Shown here: in pieces, positions 47,131 to 56,977 of the stretch | How positions within the stretch are numbered: position 1 is the first letter of the stretch | How the letters are laid out: each line of letters begins with the position of its first letter | DNA from: Bryobacterales bacterium | GTDB lineage: Bacteria > Acidobacteriota > Terriglobia > Bryobacterales > UBA6623 | NCBI GenBank assembly: GCA_022826925.1 | Contig: JAJDTX010000176.1 | Coordinates: forward strand, 1 to 64,000 | Length of the DNA stretch: 64,000 nucleotides | Direction: 5' to 3' | Notes under the pieces: generated by a model | Databases searched by the model: none | What the model was told of the DNA's origin: nothing | What the model saw: the letters and a program-made list of their open reading frames with translations, nothing else | Program-made: the position numbers and the translations under genes

Positions 47131-47472
47131 CAAGCTATCCGCGAAAGGCCGCCGGAATTCGAGCGCGCCTAGACCCCTAATCGTAGCGAATGACGGAGCG
47201 CCGATTAGGCCGAGCATTTTGGAGCCAGAGATGGTGAAGTGGCTGTGATCGGAGTTGCCCGGAGAGCCCGAACGAGTTCCGCCAGCACTCGTAGAAACGC
47301 AACGCTACCTGCCGAGTCTGAGCGCGTCCTCAGAGAGACAGTAGCCGCGATTGTGGAGCAAGGACACGGCTTGGCCGTTGATGCCTCGATTTGGTTGATC
47401 GTGAACTGGGACCGGCGCGGTTCCCGGCTGACGCAAGCAGCAAGAGCTGCTCTGCAATGACCGGCCCCACGC
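47131..47472. other. intergenic region before the first Fic gene's 3' end
   Basis: About 340 bases. Only short frames without ribosome sites are seen; the longest on the plus strand (47239-47460) has no family resemblance. It must contain the promoter of the minus-strand nucleotidyltransferase operon, but no clear boxes stand out. Confidence 0.5.
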
Positions 47473-48615
47473 CTATCGCCAGTCGGTGTTCCCGTCGGCC
47501 TCGGAGAAGAGGTCCACTAACCGAGTATTGACGTAGTAGTTCCCCCTGCCCGCAGATCTCTTGCTGAGGAAGCCCTCCTCGGTCAGGGCTTCGAGGTAGC
47601 GAGCGGCTGTGGGTCGGGATACCCGCACTTCGCGCCGAACGAAGTCGATCTTGGTATAGGGGTTGCGGAAAATATTGTTCACCAACTCGTGTGAGTAGAT
47701 CCTCGGGAGCTTCGAGCGGATCGCATGCTTGTATTCCGCCATCAGTTCGCGAATTTGTTCCACGATGACTAGTGTGCGGCGAGCTGTCTCCGAGACAGCT
47801 TGCAACATGTACAGCAGCCAACCTTCCCAATGCCCCTCATCGCGAACCCCTTGAAGGGCTCGGTAGTAGTCAGCTCTGTTCCGCGCGATGAATCCGCTCA
47901 GGCAAAGGATCGGGGATTCCAGCAGACCGCTACGCACTAGGTACAAGACGTTAATGATCCGCCCAACCCTGCCGTTTCCATCCGCGAACGGATGGATGCT
48001 CTCGAACTGATGGTGGATCACGGCCATCTTCACTAACGGATCCAACGAAGACAGCTCCTTGTCGTTAGTGAATCGCTCCAGTTCAATCATCCTTGTGACA
48101 ACCTCGTTCGGGTCTTGGGGTGGCACGTGAACGATCTCGCCGGTGTAAGCGTTCCCGATTACCGTCCCAGGTTCGGTGCGGAAGCCATTGGCGCGAGAGG
48201 TCACCAGCTGGTAGAGCTCAATCAAGAGGTCGTTGGTCAATCGGCTGTTCTCCGACCGAAGCCAATCGAAGCCTCGCTTGACCGCGGTTCGATATCGAGC
48301 GACTTCTTTGGCTGCCGGATCTACCGCTGAGTCGGGGAATAAGTCGGCTCGGTACAACCAGTCTTGGGTAGTGAGGATGTTCTCGACCTCGCAGCTTGCG
48401 CGGGCCTCCTGCAGGGTCAGTGTGTCCAGCAGTATCGTTGGGTTGGGAACGGAGGCCGCTCGGCCCTTCAGTTCAGCTAGATGTCTATGGGCTCGAGCAG
48501 ACGCTCTAAGGACTGCGGGCGTCTCGATTGAGGTCGGCAGCGGCAGCAACGGAACTTCGTAGGTTGTTGGGAGCATTTCCGCGCTCTGGTGAATAGTGTT
48601 GGTACCGGGTTCCAT
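47473..48615 (-). CDS. Fic protein with N-terminal inhibitory helix and C-terminal winged helix (Fic 1)
   Basis: 380 residues from ATG at 48615 (another possible start is ATG 48576). Inhibitory motif S-x-x-x-E-N at about 74-79 (ASCEVENIL), as in class II Fic proteins. Fic motif HPFADGNGRVGR at about 208-219, with all catalytic residues, for AMP (or other NMP) transfer to protein hydroxyls. C-terminal winged helix: YTKIDFVRREVRVSRPTAAR, YLEALTEEGFLSKRSAGRGN. Such Fic-HTH proteins may bind their own promoter. The 72-bp tandem array at 48628 lies directly upstream, within 13 bases of the start codon. Confidence 0.92.
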   Translation of the reverse strand: MEPGTNTIHQSAEMLPTTYEVPLLPLPTSIETPAVLRASARAHRHLAELKGRAASVPNPTILLDTLTLQEARASCEVENILTTQDWLYRADLFPDSAVDPAAKEVARYRTAVKRGFDWLRSENSRLTNDLLIELYQLVTSRANGFRTEPGTVIGNAYTGEIVHVPPQDPNEVVTRMIELERFTNDKELSSLDPLVKMAVIHHQFESIHPFADGNGRVGRIINVLYLVRSGLLESPILCLSGFIARNRADYYRALQGVRDEGHWEGWLLYMLQAVSETARRTLVIVEQIRELMAEYKHAIRSKLPRIYSHELVNNIFRNPYTKIDFVRREVRVSRPTAARYLEALTEEGFLSKRSAGRGNYYVNTRLVDLFSEADGNTDWR

Positions 48616-48627
48616 TTCGTCTCTGAT

Positions 48628-49059
48628 GTGTCAAGCTTTCAGTGATTTCTTTCCATGAGGAGCCTGACGTGTCACCTGTCTTGACACGTCCGCAGCGATG
48701 CGTCAAGGTTCCGCTGATTTCTTTCTACAACAAGCTTGACGTGTAAACGGTCTTGACATGTCAGCGAGGTCGTGTCAAGCCTTTGGCGATTTCTTTCCAT
48801 GACGAGTCCGACCTGTCAACCGTCTTGACACGTCAGCAGTGACCTGTCAAGATTCTGCGGGTTTCTTTCTACGACAAGCTTGACGTGTAAACGGTCTTGA
48901 CGTGTCAGCGAGGTCGTGTCAAGCTTTCGGCGATTTCTTTCCATGACGAGTCCGACGTGTCAACCGTCTTGACATGTCAGCAGTGACCTGTCAAGATTCT
49001 GCGGATTTCTTTCTACGACAAGCCTGACGTGTAATCGGTCTTGGCATGTCAGCGGGGAG
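48628..49059. repeat. array of six 72-bp repeats upstream of Fic 1
   Basis: Units start at 48628, 48700, 48772, 48844, 48916 and 48988, each exactly 72 bases. Units 1, 3, 5 resemble each other (TTTCTTTCCATGA-SGAGTCCGAC type), as do 2, 4, 6 (TTTCTTTCTACRACAAGCYT type), so there is a 144-bp higher order. Every unit carries TGTCAAG at its start and CTTGACA near its end. CTTGACA of one unit and TGTCAAG of the next are exact inverted repeats about 14 bases apart. TGACATGTCA/TGACACGTCA palindromes recur. No spacers and no cas genes, so not CRISPR. Confidence 0.93.
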
Positions 49060-49101
49060 TACCTCGTTAGGGATGTCCAAGCAGCGATCGTTCAACTGCG
49101 C

Positions 49102-50100
49102 TCAGCACGAGCCCTGATACAAGTCGCGGCCGGTCACCAGCGCCTGCATCTTGCGGTCCGCAACACTCCGGGAGAGCATCCAGAACCCACAGTCCGGATT
49201 GACGAATTGGATGCGTTCCTCGCCCAAGATCTTGGCGGCCTGTTCGATGCGCGACGCGATCAGATCCGCAGCCTCGACCTCGTTGTCCTTGATGTCAACG
49301 ACGCTGAGTCCGAGCCCTGCTGACGGATTGAGATCCTTGAGGACGTGAAGTTCGTCGTATCCTCGCCTAGCGAACTCCAGCAGGAAGAAGTCGCAGCGCA
49401 GGGCATTGAGGTAGGGCAGCAAGTCATTCCAAATGCCGGCTTGGATCTGCTGCCCGCCGTAGTTGCCGAAGCACAGATGCACTCCCTTACGCCTGCCGAC
49501 TCCGTCGAGCACATGATTGAGGGCCGCAGCAGCCCATTCCGACTCTTCCGGGTGGCCGGTGATATTCGCCTCATCGAGTTGGATCACATCCGCCGGAATT
49601 CGCTCCAGCTGCGAGCGCAAGACGCCGGCGACCGCCATGCAGAGTTCCTCGCGGCTTCCGTAGTGGCGATCGGTCAGCGTCTTGGTGAGCATGTGCGGCC
49701 CCGTGCAGGTGAACTTCAACGGCCTAGTCGCAAGGTCCCGCACGAACTCATAGTCGGCCGGCAGGTTGAGCGTGCCTTCTCCAATCTGCTCGGTGACGAC
49801 CCCCGCAGGGGCCGTCCTAAAGGCCATGCCGACCTCAGCCTGGAACAGATCCAGATCGCTGATCGAGTATTCTGTGCGAACGCCGGAGAACTGGCTCACG
49901 AAGTAGTCGATCATCCCGTTCGTCTCGGGATGCGAGGGATCGAAACGGTTCAATTCGCCATCGGCCACCACGTCGATGCCGATCCGCTCTTGCGTGTGCA
50001 GGACTACCGACACCGCGTCGCGCAGCGTGCCCTTCGAGCTGTCGCCGTACAGCCATAGCGGGATCGGGTAGCTGCCCACGACGGTGGTCTGAATTGCCAT
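49102..50100 (-). CDS. MetE-like cobalamin-independent methyltransferase
   Basis: 332 residues, the size of the C-terminal catalytic half of MetE alone. TTVVGSYPIPLWL start, RIGIDVVADGELNRFD, VIQLDEANITGHPEE, then the zinc ligands: His and Cys in GVHLCFGNYGG, Glu in LLEFARRGYDEL, Cys in FVNPDCGFWMLSRS. Core-MetE proteins of this size transfer a methyl group to a thiol such as homocysteine; the donor may differ from methyl-folate in stand-alone forms. It is downstream of rlmN on the same strand. Substrate is an inference. Confidence 0.82.
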   Translation of the reverse strand: MAIQTTVVGSYPIPLWLYGDSSKGTLRDAVSVVLHTQERIGIDVVADGELNRFDPSHPETNGMIDYFVSQFSGVRTEYSISDLDLFQAEVGMAFRTAPAGVVTEQIGEGTLNLPADYEFVRDLATRPLKFTCTGPHMLTKTLTDRHYGSREELCMAVAGVLRSQLERIPADVIQLDEANITGHPEESEWAAAALNHVLDGVGRRKGVHLCFGNYGGQQIQAGIWNDLLPYLNALRCDFFLLEFARRGYDELHVLKDLNPSAGLGLSVVDIKDNEVEAADLIASRIEQAAKILGEERIQFVNPDCGFWMLSRSVADRKMQALVTGRDLYQGSC

Positions 50101-50209
50101 ATCGCGATTATACGGGCGCGCCTTGGACGCCGATGCATGCGGGATCCGCTAGTGAGCAGGGGTCGCTCGGTACATAGCACCAGTGGCGAGACACCCCCTG
50201 CGGCACTGC

Positions 50210-51280
50210 CTACGCTGTTGAGGTCTGTTCCGGTGCCGCTTCGCTGGTCCGGCGCAGCTGGCCGCAAGCGGCGAAGATATCGCGTCCTCGCGGTCTGCGC
50301 ACAAAGCAGGGAATACGCGGGTGCAAGATCGCCCGAAAGGCCCGGACGCGCCGTTCCTCGGGAGTCTCGTAGGGGATGCCCTCGCCGGGATTGAGGGCGA
50401 TCAGGTTGACTGAGCACTTCAGTCCCGCCACCAAACTCAGCACGCGCCGCGCATCGTCGTCCGAATCGTTGACATCCCGCAACAGTACGTACTCGAAAGT
50501 GAGCTTCTCCCACGGCCTCAGCGGGTACTCGTGGCAGGCCTGCAGCAGATCCTCCAATCGGTATTTGGCCGTCACCGGCATGATTTCCGTGCGCTGCTGC
50601 TGACTGGAAGCGTTCAATGAGATCGCGAGCTTGCCCCGCACCGGGTGGCTCCCAAACTCCGCGATCTTGGGCACGATGCCTGCGGTCGAGACCGTGATCC
50701 TGCGCTGCGGAATGCCCACGCCATCGGGATCCACCAGCAGACGCGTGGCCTTCATTACCGAGCCGAGGTTGAGCAGCGGCTCACCCATGCCCATCATCAC
50801 GACGTTGATCGGCCGTCGCCGAGCGTCGAGCCCTTGGTCCATCGATATGGCCAGTACCTGCCCGACGATCTCCCCCGCTGTCAGGTTGCGTTCCAGTCCC
50901 ATCAGTGCCGTGAGGCAGAACTTGCAGTCCACTGCGCAGCCGACCTGGCTGGAGATGCAGAGCGTGTCGCGGTCGGATTCGGGAATGAAGACCGCTTCGA
51001 CGGTGCGTTCGTCCGCCAGGCGGAGCAGGTAACGCACGGTGCCGTCGGCCGACGTAAAGCGGGAATGGACCGCAGGCTGCCCGCTGCCGTGATCCCGCTC
51101 CAAGGCTTCCCGCAAGCTCAAGGGCAGCGTCGAAATCGCAGAGACGGCTCCGACCTGATCGCGGTACAGGCCTTGGTAGATCTGACGGGCCCGGTACGGG
51201 GCTTCGCCGAGCGATCGGATCAGATCGCTGAGCTCGTCAAGGTCCTGCCCGACCAAGGGTGTATGCGCCGGTGCTTCCAC
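50210..51280 (-). CDS. rlmN: 23S rRNA/tRNA adenine-C2 methyltransferase RlmN
   Basis: 356 residues. Radical-SAM motif C-x3-C-x2-C at about 115-122 ([17 protein letters not shown]), [66 protein letters not shown], and the C-terminal Cys in FAACGQLR used for the methyl-protein intermediate. It methylates A2503 of 23S rRNA and A37 of some tRNAs. Next to ileS on the same strand. Near family length. Confidence 0.95.
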   Translation of the reverse strand: MEAPAHTPLVGQDLDELSDLIRSLGEAPYRARQIYQGLYRDQVGAVSAISTLPLSLREALERDHGSGQPAVHSRFTSADGTVRYLLRLADERTVEAVFIPESDRDTLCISSQVGCAVDCKFCLTALMGLERNLTAGEIVGQVLAISMDQGLDARRRPINVVMMGMGEPLLNLGSVMKATRLLVDPDGVGIPQRRITVSTAGIVPKIAEFGSHPVRGKLAISLNASSQQQRTEIMPVTAKYRLEDLLQACHEYPLRPWEKLTFEYVLLRDVNDSDDDARRVLSLVAGLKCSVNLIALNPGEGIPYETPEERRVRAFRAILHPRIPCFVRRPRGRDIFAACGQLRRTSEAAPEQTSTA

Positions 51281-51316
51281 GGTTCATCGCGCCTGCTTAG
51301 ATTCGCGCACCCGCCA

Positions 51317-54300
51317 TTACAGCGGCAGCATCTCCAATCGGATCTGCTCGCCATCAATCTGAAAAGCTTCGCTGATGGCGTCCGTCTCGCTGATAGGCGA
51401 TTCGGCCAGCTTCGTGCAAAGAGTCTCCGCCATCAGGTGCTCCCGGTTTTGGGCCACGATCCGGGCCGTCCGGTCCGATCCCTCCACGAAGAGTCCAATG
51501 CGCCGCGTGTACTCGATGTCCGCGGTCTTGCGCAGATTCTGCACGCGGTGCAGGAGTTCGCGATAGAAGCCTTCGTCGAGCAGCTCCTCGTCGAGTTCGG
51601 TGCTCAGAACCGCAACCATCGTCGAGTCGCCTGCGGCGGCGAAGCTCTCCTCAGCCTCGACGCTCACTTGGACATCCTCGCTATCTAGGACTAGATCCTC
51701 GCCATCAAAGTCGATGCTAGTTGTCCCGTTGGCAAGCAGGCTCGCCCGGAGCCTGGCGGCGTCGAGCTCCTCGAAGATCCGCTTGGCCTGCTTCATCTTC
51801 GGTCCTAGCCTCGGTCCGAGCCGCCGGAAGTTTGGCTTGACCACGTATCTGACATGGGCCTGGCCGCCGTCCACAAAGGCGGCCTCGTGGACGTTCAACT
51901 CGTCCTCCACCAAGGCAGAGTACGGCTTGACGCGCTCGCGCAGGTCTGGATCGGCGATCACGACCTCCGCCCTGCGCAGCGGCTGGCGCACCTTCAGCTG
52001 GTGGTCCGTCCGCACCCTCAGGCCCAGCGAGACGATCCCGCGCACCGCGGCCATTTCTTCGGAGAGGCTCTGATCGATGCGACCCAGGCTGACGGGCAGG
52101 TCGCACAGGTGAACGCTCTCCCGTCCTGCCACGCCCGCTCCTCGGACGATGTTCTGGTAGATCTCTTCCGCCATGAACGGCGTGAAGGCGGCGCTGAGCT
52201 TGGCTACGCTTACCAAGCACTCATACAGCGTCGCGTACGCATCCGACTTGTAAGCGTCGAACTCGCCTTTCCAGAATCGCTGGCGGCTGCGGCGCACGTA
52301 CCAGTTCGAAAGCGCGTCGACGAACTTGCCGAGTTCCGCCGCGGCTTCGTACGCGAGGAAGGCATCCATGTTCTTCCGCACCCGGCCCGCCAAGATGTCG
52401 AGCTCGGACAGGATCCAGCGGTCCAGCAGGGCTCGTTCCGCGGCGGGGCGGCCCGGCATCGTGCTGGGGTCGAAGCCGTCGATCTCGGCGTAGATGGTGA
52501 AGAAGGAATAAACGTTCCTGAGCTTGAGCGGAAACTCCTTCTGGATCATGCGAACGTTCGCCAGCGAGTGGCGCGTCGGCGACCATGGCGGGTTGCCGGC
52601 CAAGAAGAACCAGCGGAATGCATCCGCGCCGGGCGGAGGCGAGGGCGCTGTCAGCGTCACGCGCTCGCTTGCGGGCAAGCGGGGAACATCGTTCGGCGCG
52701 ATCTTGGCCGCCCGCGCGACCCGTGCGCCGATGGATTCCAAGTCGCGGGCTGACGCTAGCAGCGACCGTCGCGGCACGAACTTCGCGGGCTGCACCGTCA
52801 CATCGGTGCGTCTTGTGTCGGAGTCGCACGCCACCAGCGTGACCTTATCGCCCGCCTTCAGATCAAGTGCATCGAGATCCTGCCTCGAGATCAGGACTTC
52901 GCCATCCGCGGGCTGCTTCTGGACATCCGCTGCGGACATCACCGCGAAGTCTTGGGCCACGGCGTCGAAGATCACTTCCGGGGGCGTGTAGTTGCCCAAG
53001 GACTTGGACTCCTTCTTGCCAGTGGCGTCGGCCACGTGGCCAAGCACGATGCAATTGCGGAACGGATGCGGATAAGCAGCCGGCTCGATGCCCAGGTCTC
53101 GGCTGCACTGCTCGTCGAAGACCAGCGTGGATACCATCAATTGCGAGTAGAACCAGCCGCGCGTCTGGTCGATGGCCTCGGTGATGTAGTCCGCGGGGAA
53201 GCGCGATTCGAACTCTCGCCGCCCGTCGTGCGGATAGCCGAACTGCGCGAACGGCATGCACCCGGAATCGAACCAGCAGTCGATGACTTCCGGCACGCGC
53301 CGGTAGACACCGTCCTCTCCCGGCTCGCTCCAGGTGACTTCGTCGATCCAGGGCTTGTGAACCATCAGATGGTCGGACAAGGATGGATCGGCAGCCTTGG
53401 CGCGGTGAAAGTGGCCGAAGGCCGCTGGGTTCTTGGCGAGGATCTCGGCGGACGACGCGGGAACTGCCATCGCGCCGGTCACATCGTTAATCCAGACGTT
53501 GAGGGGAGTTCCCCAGTAGCGCTCCCGCGACAGCGCCCAGTCGACGTTGTTGCGCAGGAAGTCTCCGAACCTGCCGGTCCCGATGTGCTCGGGAAGCCAA
53601 TTGATCGTGTCGTTATTTGCCAAGACCTGCCGGTTGCGGGCAGTGGTCTTGACGAACCACGCCGGGCGTGCGTACTGAATCAGAGGATCCTCGTCTGCGC
53701 GCCAGCAGAACGGATAGTCGTGGCGATAGTTCTCGCGGTGGACGAGATGGCCGCTGTCCCGGAGCATGCGGATCAGCGTTCGGTCGGCCTGCTTCACCCA
53801 CTGGCCCGCAACTTCCGTGACGTCGTCATCAAACGTGCCGTCGGGCCGGACCGGACAGAGCAAGGGAACTTGGGACGGATCCAAATAGCGATTGGCGGTC
53901 TCCTTGTGTACCTCGTAGTCCACCTCGCCGAAGGCGGGCGCTTGGTGCACGAGGCCGGTGCCGCTGTCGAGCGTGACGAAGTCGCCAGAGAGCACCTTCC
54001 ACAGGTAGGCTTCCTGCCCTCCGCCGCTCAGTGCGCCGTCCTTGTCCCAGTAAGCCTGTTTGAAATGTTCGAATGGCGGGTGGTAGCGCAGGCCCAGCAG
54101 AGCCTCGCCACTCAGCGATTCCTCGACCGGCAGCGAGTGGCCCAGCTTTTGCTCCAGAGTCTCGCGCAGAGCTGCTGCCAGGATCAGCGCCCTGTCGCCC
54201 GCCCGCACTTTCACGTAGTCGTAGTCGGGCCGGACCGCGACGTACTGGTTGGCCGGCAGTGTCCACGGCGTGGTCGTCCAGACCAGCAGCGATGTGGAAG

Positions 54301-54958
54301 GATCGTCCGCGAGCGGAAGCGCCACGTACACGGACGGATCCTCCACCGCCTTGTACCCGAGGCCTACCTCGCCGGCGGACAGCGCCGTCCCGCCTTGGGG
54401 CCACCACCAGACGATCTTGTGGCCGCGGTAGAGCAGTCCCTGTTGATAGAGCCGGCTAAGTGCCCACCATACGCTCTCGACATAGGACTTGTGGTATGTC
54501 ACGTAGGCGTCGGAGAGGTCAACCCAGAAGCCCACCCGGCGGGTCATCTTCTCCCACTCCTCGGTGTACCGGAACACCGAGTCCATGCACTTGCGGATGA
54601 AGCCCTCTACGCCGTAGTCCTCGATAGCCTCCTTGCCGTGGATGCCGAGTTCCTTTTCGACTTCTACCTCTACCGGTAGCCCGTGCGTGTCCCATCCCGC
54701 CTTGCGCGGAACGTAGCGGCCCGCCATGGTCCTGTAGCGCAGGAACACGTCCTTGAACACGCGCGTGAGCACGTGGCCGTTATGGGGCAGCCCGTTTGCA
54801 GTCGGTGGCCCCTCGTTGAAAATGAAGCGCTCGGCACCCTCGCGGAGCTGCAGGCTCTTGTCGAAGATCTGCTGCTCGTCCCAGAACTTGCTGATCTCGC
54901 GTTCACTTGCAGCGAAATCGACAATCGGCTTGGCGCGCTGGAATCGGGGCTTGCTCAT
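51317..54958 (-). CDS. ileS: isoleucyl-tRNA synthetase, long variant
   Basis: 1213 residues. HIGH motif as HNGH (about 59-62, PTANGLPHNGHVL), CP1 editing domain (VWTTTPWTLPANQY, DSGTGLVHQAPAFGEVDY), RGWFYSQLMVS, and the KMSKS signature as KKESKSLGN (about 648-656). Between the signature loop and GADAFRWFFLAGNPPWS there is an extra segment of about 105 residues (about 667-775, starting FAVMSAADVQKQPADG) instead of the usual ten or so. Such an insert is what I remember from IleRS of planctomycetes, myxobacteria and acidobacteria. It charges tRNA-Ile. No C-terminal zinc finger, so IleS2-like. Confidence 0.94.
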   Translation of the reverse strand: MSKPRFQRAKPIVDFAASEREISKFWDEQQIFDKSLQLREGAERFIFNEGPPTANGLPHNGHVLTRVFKDVFLRYRTMAGRYVPRKAGWDTHGLPVEVEVEKELGIHGKEAIEDYGVEGFIRKCMDSVFRYTEEWEKMTRRVGFWVDLSDAYVTYHKSYVESVWWALSRLYQQGLLYRGHKIVWWWPQGGTALSAGEVGLGYKAVEDPSVYVALPLADDPSTSLLVWTTTPWTLPANQYVAVRPDYDYVKVRAGDRALILAAALRETLEQKLGHSLPVEESLSGEALLGLRYHPPFEHFKQAYWDKDGALSGGGQEAYLWKVLSGDFVTLDSGTGLVHQAPAFGEVDYEVHKETANRYLDPSQVPLLCPVRPDGTFDDDVTEVAGQWVKQADRTLIRMLRDSGHLVHRENYRHDYPFCWRADEDPLIQYARPAWFVKTTARNRQVLANNDTINWLPEHIGTGRFGDFLRNNVDWALSRERYWGTPLNVWINDVTGAMAVPASSAEILAKNPAAFGHFHRAKAADPSLSDHLMVHKPWIDEVTWSEPGEDGVYRRVPEVIDCWFDSGCMPFAQFGYPHDGRREFESRFPADYITEAIDQTRGWFYSQLMVSTLVFDEQCSRDLGIEPAAYPHPFRNCIVLGHVADATGKKESKSLGNYTPPEVIFDAVAQDFAVMSAADVQKQPADGEVLISRQDLDALDLKAGDKVTLVACDSDTRRTDVTVQPAKFVPRRSLLASARDLESIGARVARAAKIAPNDVPRLPASERVTLTAPSPPPGADAFRWFFLAGNPPWSPTRHSLANVRMIQKEFPLKLRNVYSFFTIYAEIDGFDPSTMPGRPAAERALLDRWILSELDILAGRVRKNMDAFLAYEAAAELGKFVDALSNWYVRRSRQRFWKGEFDAYKSDAYATLYECLVSVAKLSAAFTPFMAEEIYQNIVRGAGVAGRESVHLCDLPVSLGRIDQSLSEEMAAVRGIVSLGLRVRTDHQLKVRQPLRRAEVVIADPDLRERVKPYSALVEDELNVHEAAFVDGGQAHVRYVVKPNFRRLGPRLGPKMKQAKRIFEELDAARLRASLLANGTTSIDFDGEDLVLDSEDVQVSVEAEESFAAAGDSTMVAVLSTELDEELLDEGFYRELLHRVQNLRKTADIEYTRRIGLFVEGSDRTARIVAQNREHLMAETLCTKLAESPISETDAISEAFQIDGEQIRLEMLPL

Positions 54959-55063
54959 GGTGGCTTGGGCCTGCAGTATTTTTTAGTGTCTCGCACCGCT
55001 GCCGCGCGCTCGGATTGGCAGGAAAGGGAGACCCATCTCAAGAAACGACCAACTTGCGCGGAG

Positions 55064-56977
55064 TCAGCGAGACCGCTCGAACAGCTCAGTGAGGGGAGGC
55101 GCTGCGCTGTCAGCCTGCGTCAACGGACGCAAGCCGAGCAGCCACTCGATGGTGCGCAGCACCGTAGGTGCCGTGGTAAGTCCCTCACGGATGGATTCCG
55201 CCTTCACTGCACCGCCGGCCGCCGCCGCTCCGGCTCGCTCGCCCGTGGATACTACGAAGATTGCTGTGGCAGCGTATGCCTTGTGGTCCAGCAGCGCCGC
55301 GAGTAGGCGTTCCAAATCTCCCTCTTGCCGTTCGCCAGAGCCGCTCAGGCGCACCACGGCTAGCCTTGGAAGGCTTCCTTCAGCCTCGAGGTTCGCAACG
55401 AAGGCGCTCGGTGGGCGCCCGCCTCCGATCCCGTAGGTCTCCGTGGAGATCGATGCTTGCATTGCGTTAGTCCAGAGCGTGCCGGCGGCCGGGGCTGCAG
55501 CCCTTCCCGCGCGTGCCAGATCTTGCGCCGAGAGCCGGCCCGCATGGACTGCTGGGCCGAGCTTCACGAAGAAGTCTGTCGCTATCCCGCCTGTGAGCCA
55601 CGCGACTTGTCCCAGTGACTCTCGGGTCGGGGGGACATAGCCCTTGAGGTAGGCGGAATCCGCCAGCGGTTCCCGCCAAGCTGATGCCGGCACATCGGTC
55701 AGCGCAAGCACGACGTGCCGGACCGCTTCTGGCGGGGCGGAACTCGTCGTCTCTGGGCCGGGCAGATTCTCCACAGCTGCCGCGGTCAGAAACTCCAGCT
55801 GTTCGCCCGTCAGAGGTGGCAACAGTCCAACCAGCCCCGGGTTTTCGAAGTCCCCCTTGCCGCTGAGGTAGGCCAGCGCACCGTCGTCAAGGCCGACCAC
55901 GGCGGTTGGAAACCAGCCCGTAGGCAAGGCTCCTTGGGGCTCGGGAAGTGCCTCTTCGATGTTGACTGCCAAGATGATGTTGTTCCCGGCGTTGGCGATG
56001 TAGAGCCTGCGCTTGTCCTTGCTCACGCCAAGGGCCGACGGCAGGGAGCCAATGGGGGAGTCAGGTCGTGGCGCGACGCTGCGAGCGTCCAGCAAGTCGA
56101 AGCGATTGTTAGGCGTAATGCCGTAGGTCCAGAGGTTGTCCGAATGCGCGCACGCCACGAACAGCCGGGCGGGGTAGGTGAGCACCTCGTCCTCGTCCGC
56201 GCCAGGAACTTCAACTTCGCCGACCACCACTTGGAGGTCCGTGGGGTGCTCGCCCACGGGGATCCTCTCCACTAGGCGCTGGTCCGCCAGTCGGTACAGG
56301 CCGACCGAGGCTTCTCCCCAGTGGCTGACAAGCAGGTGTTTGCCGTCAGGTGTCTGTCTGGCGCGATAAGGCGCAATTCCCGTCTTGAACTCGCCCAGCA
56401 CGAGTCCGGACTGCGAGTTGACAACGATTACCCGATCGCGCAGCACATCCAGCGCGTAGAGGGTCCGATCATCCCTGTCCAAGATCACGTCTCCGATCAG
56501 TGACGAGCAGTTGCCGACGCACTCTCCCGGAATGGGAAACTCTCGCTCGAGCCGCAGTTCGCCGGAGCGGAACGATAGCTCCCAGACGCTCGCGCGCGCC
56601 CCGCCGCTCACGTAGATTCGATCCCCCGCCTCGCTCAATGCCAGGCCGAGCCAGGCATCGGCCAGTTCGACGCGGCCACGCAGACTCTGCGCCTGAGTGT
56701 CAAGCACGCTGATCGAGGGCGTCTCGTATCCCGACTGCAGTACAAGCAGATGACGCCCGTCACGTGACGCTGCTGCCGCGATGGGCATGCTGTTGACCAC
56801 GACTTGCGTGCCAGCCGGCGTGATTCGCTGCCCCGTCGGCAAGATGACGCTGGCGTCAGGCTGGCGACCGATCTTGACCTGCGCAGGAGCTAGGCCTGCA
56901 AACGCTCCAGCCGCAGCCAGGCTGGCGGCGATCAGGGCTTCTGCGCAACCAAGGCGGCTGTGGCTTCGAAGTCGCAT
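55064..56977 (-). CDS. secreted YncE-like propeller with phosphatase-like C-terminus
   Basis: 637 residues from ATG at 56977. Signal peptide (AEALIAASLAAAGAFAGLAP). Residues about 60-390 are YVTN/YncE beta-propeller blades (DGRHLLVLQSGYETPSISVL, RDRVIVVNSQSGLVLGEFKT, KRRLYIANAGNNIILAVNIE). The C-terminal part has the end signature of the bifunctional YncE/alkaline-phosphatase family (TAPTVLRTIEWLLGLRPLTQ, ADSAAPPLTELF), but the metal-binding Asp/His motifs of that domain are not visible, so it may be inactive. It overlaps the methyltransferase gene by 46 bases. Confidence 0.75.
   Translation of the reverse strand: MRLRSHSRLGCAEALIAASLAAAGAFAGLAPAQVKIGRQPDASVILPTGQRITPAGTQVVVNSMPIAAAASRDGRHLLVLQSGYETPSISVLDTQAQSLRGRVELADAWLGLALSEAGDRIYVSGGARASVWELSFRSGELRLEREFPIPGECVGNCSSLIGDVILDRDDRTLYALDVLRDRVIVVNSQSGLVLGEFKTGIAPYRARQTPDGKHLLVSHWGEASVGLYRLADQRLVERIPVGEHPTDLQVVVGEVEVPGADEDEVLTYPARLFVACAHSDNLWTYGITPNNRFDLLDARSVAPRPDSPIGSLPSALGVSKDKRRLYIANAGNNIILAVNIEEALPEPQGALPTGWFPTAVVGLDDGALAYLSGKGDFENPGLVGLLPPLTGEQLEFLTAAAVENLPGPETTSSAPPEAVRHVVLALTDVPASAWREPLADSAYLKGYVPPTRESLGQVAWLTGGIATDFFVKLGPAVHAGRLSAQDLARAGRAAAPAAGTLWTNAMQASISTETYGIGGGRPPSAFVANLEAEGSLPRLAVVRLSGSGERQEGDLERLLAALLDHKAYAATAIFVVSTGERAGAAAAGGAVKAESIREGLTTAPTVLRTIEWLLGLRPLTQADSAAPPLTELFERSR

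Noticed and set aside
47239-47460. 73-codon plus-strand frame
   Set aside because: No ribosome site, no family resemblance, Arg/Ala/Ser-rich composition like random GC-rich sequence.
48600-48640. Fic 1 promoter with TTGACA from the first repeat unit
   Set aside because: No minus-10-like hexamer is found 16-18 bases downstream, and the expected start would lie inside the gene; the promoter is probably elsewhere in or beyond the array.
48628-49059. CRISPR array
   Set aside because: The whole 72-bp unit repeats; there are no unique spacers, repeats are too long, and no cas gene is in the window.
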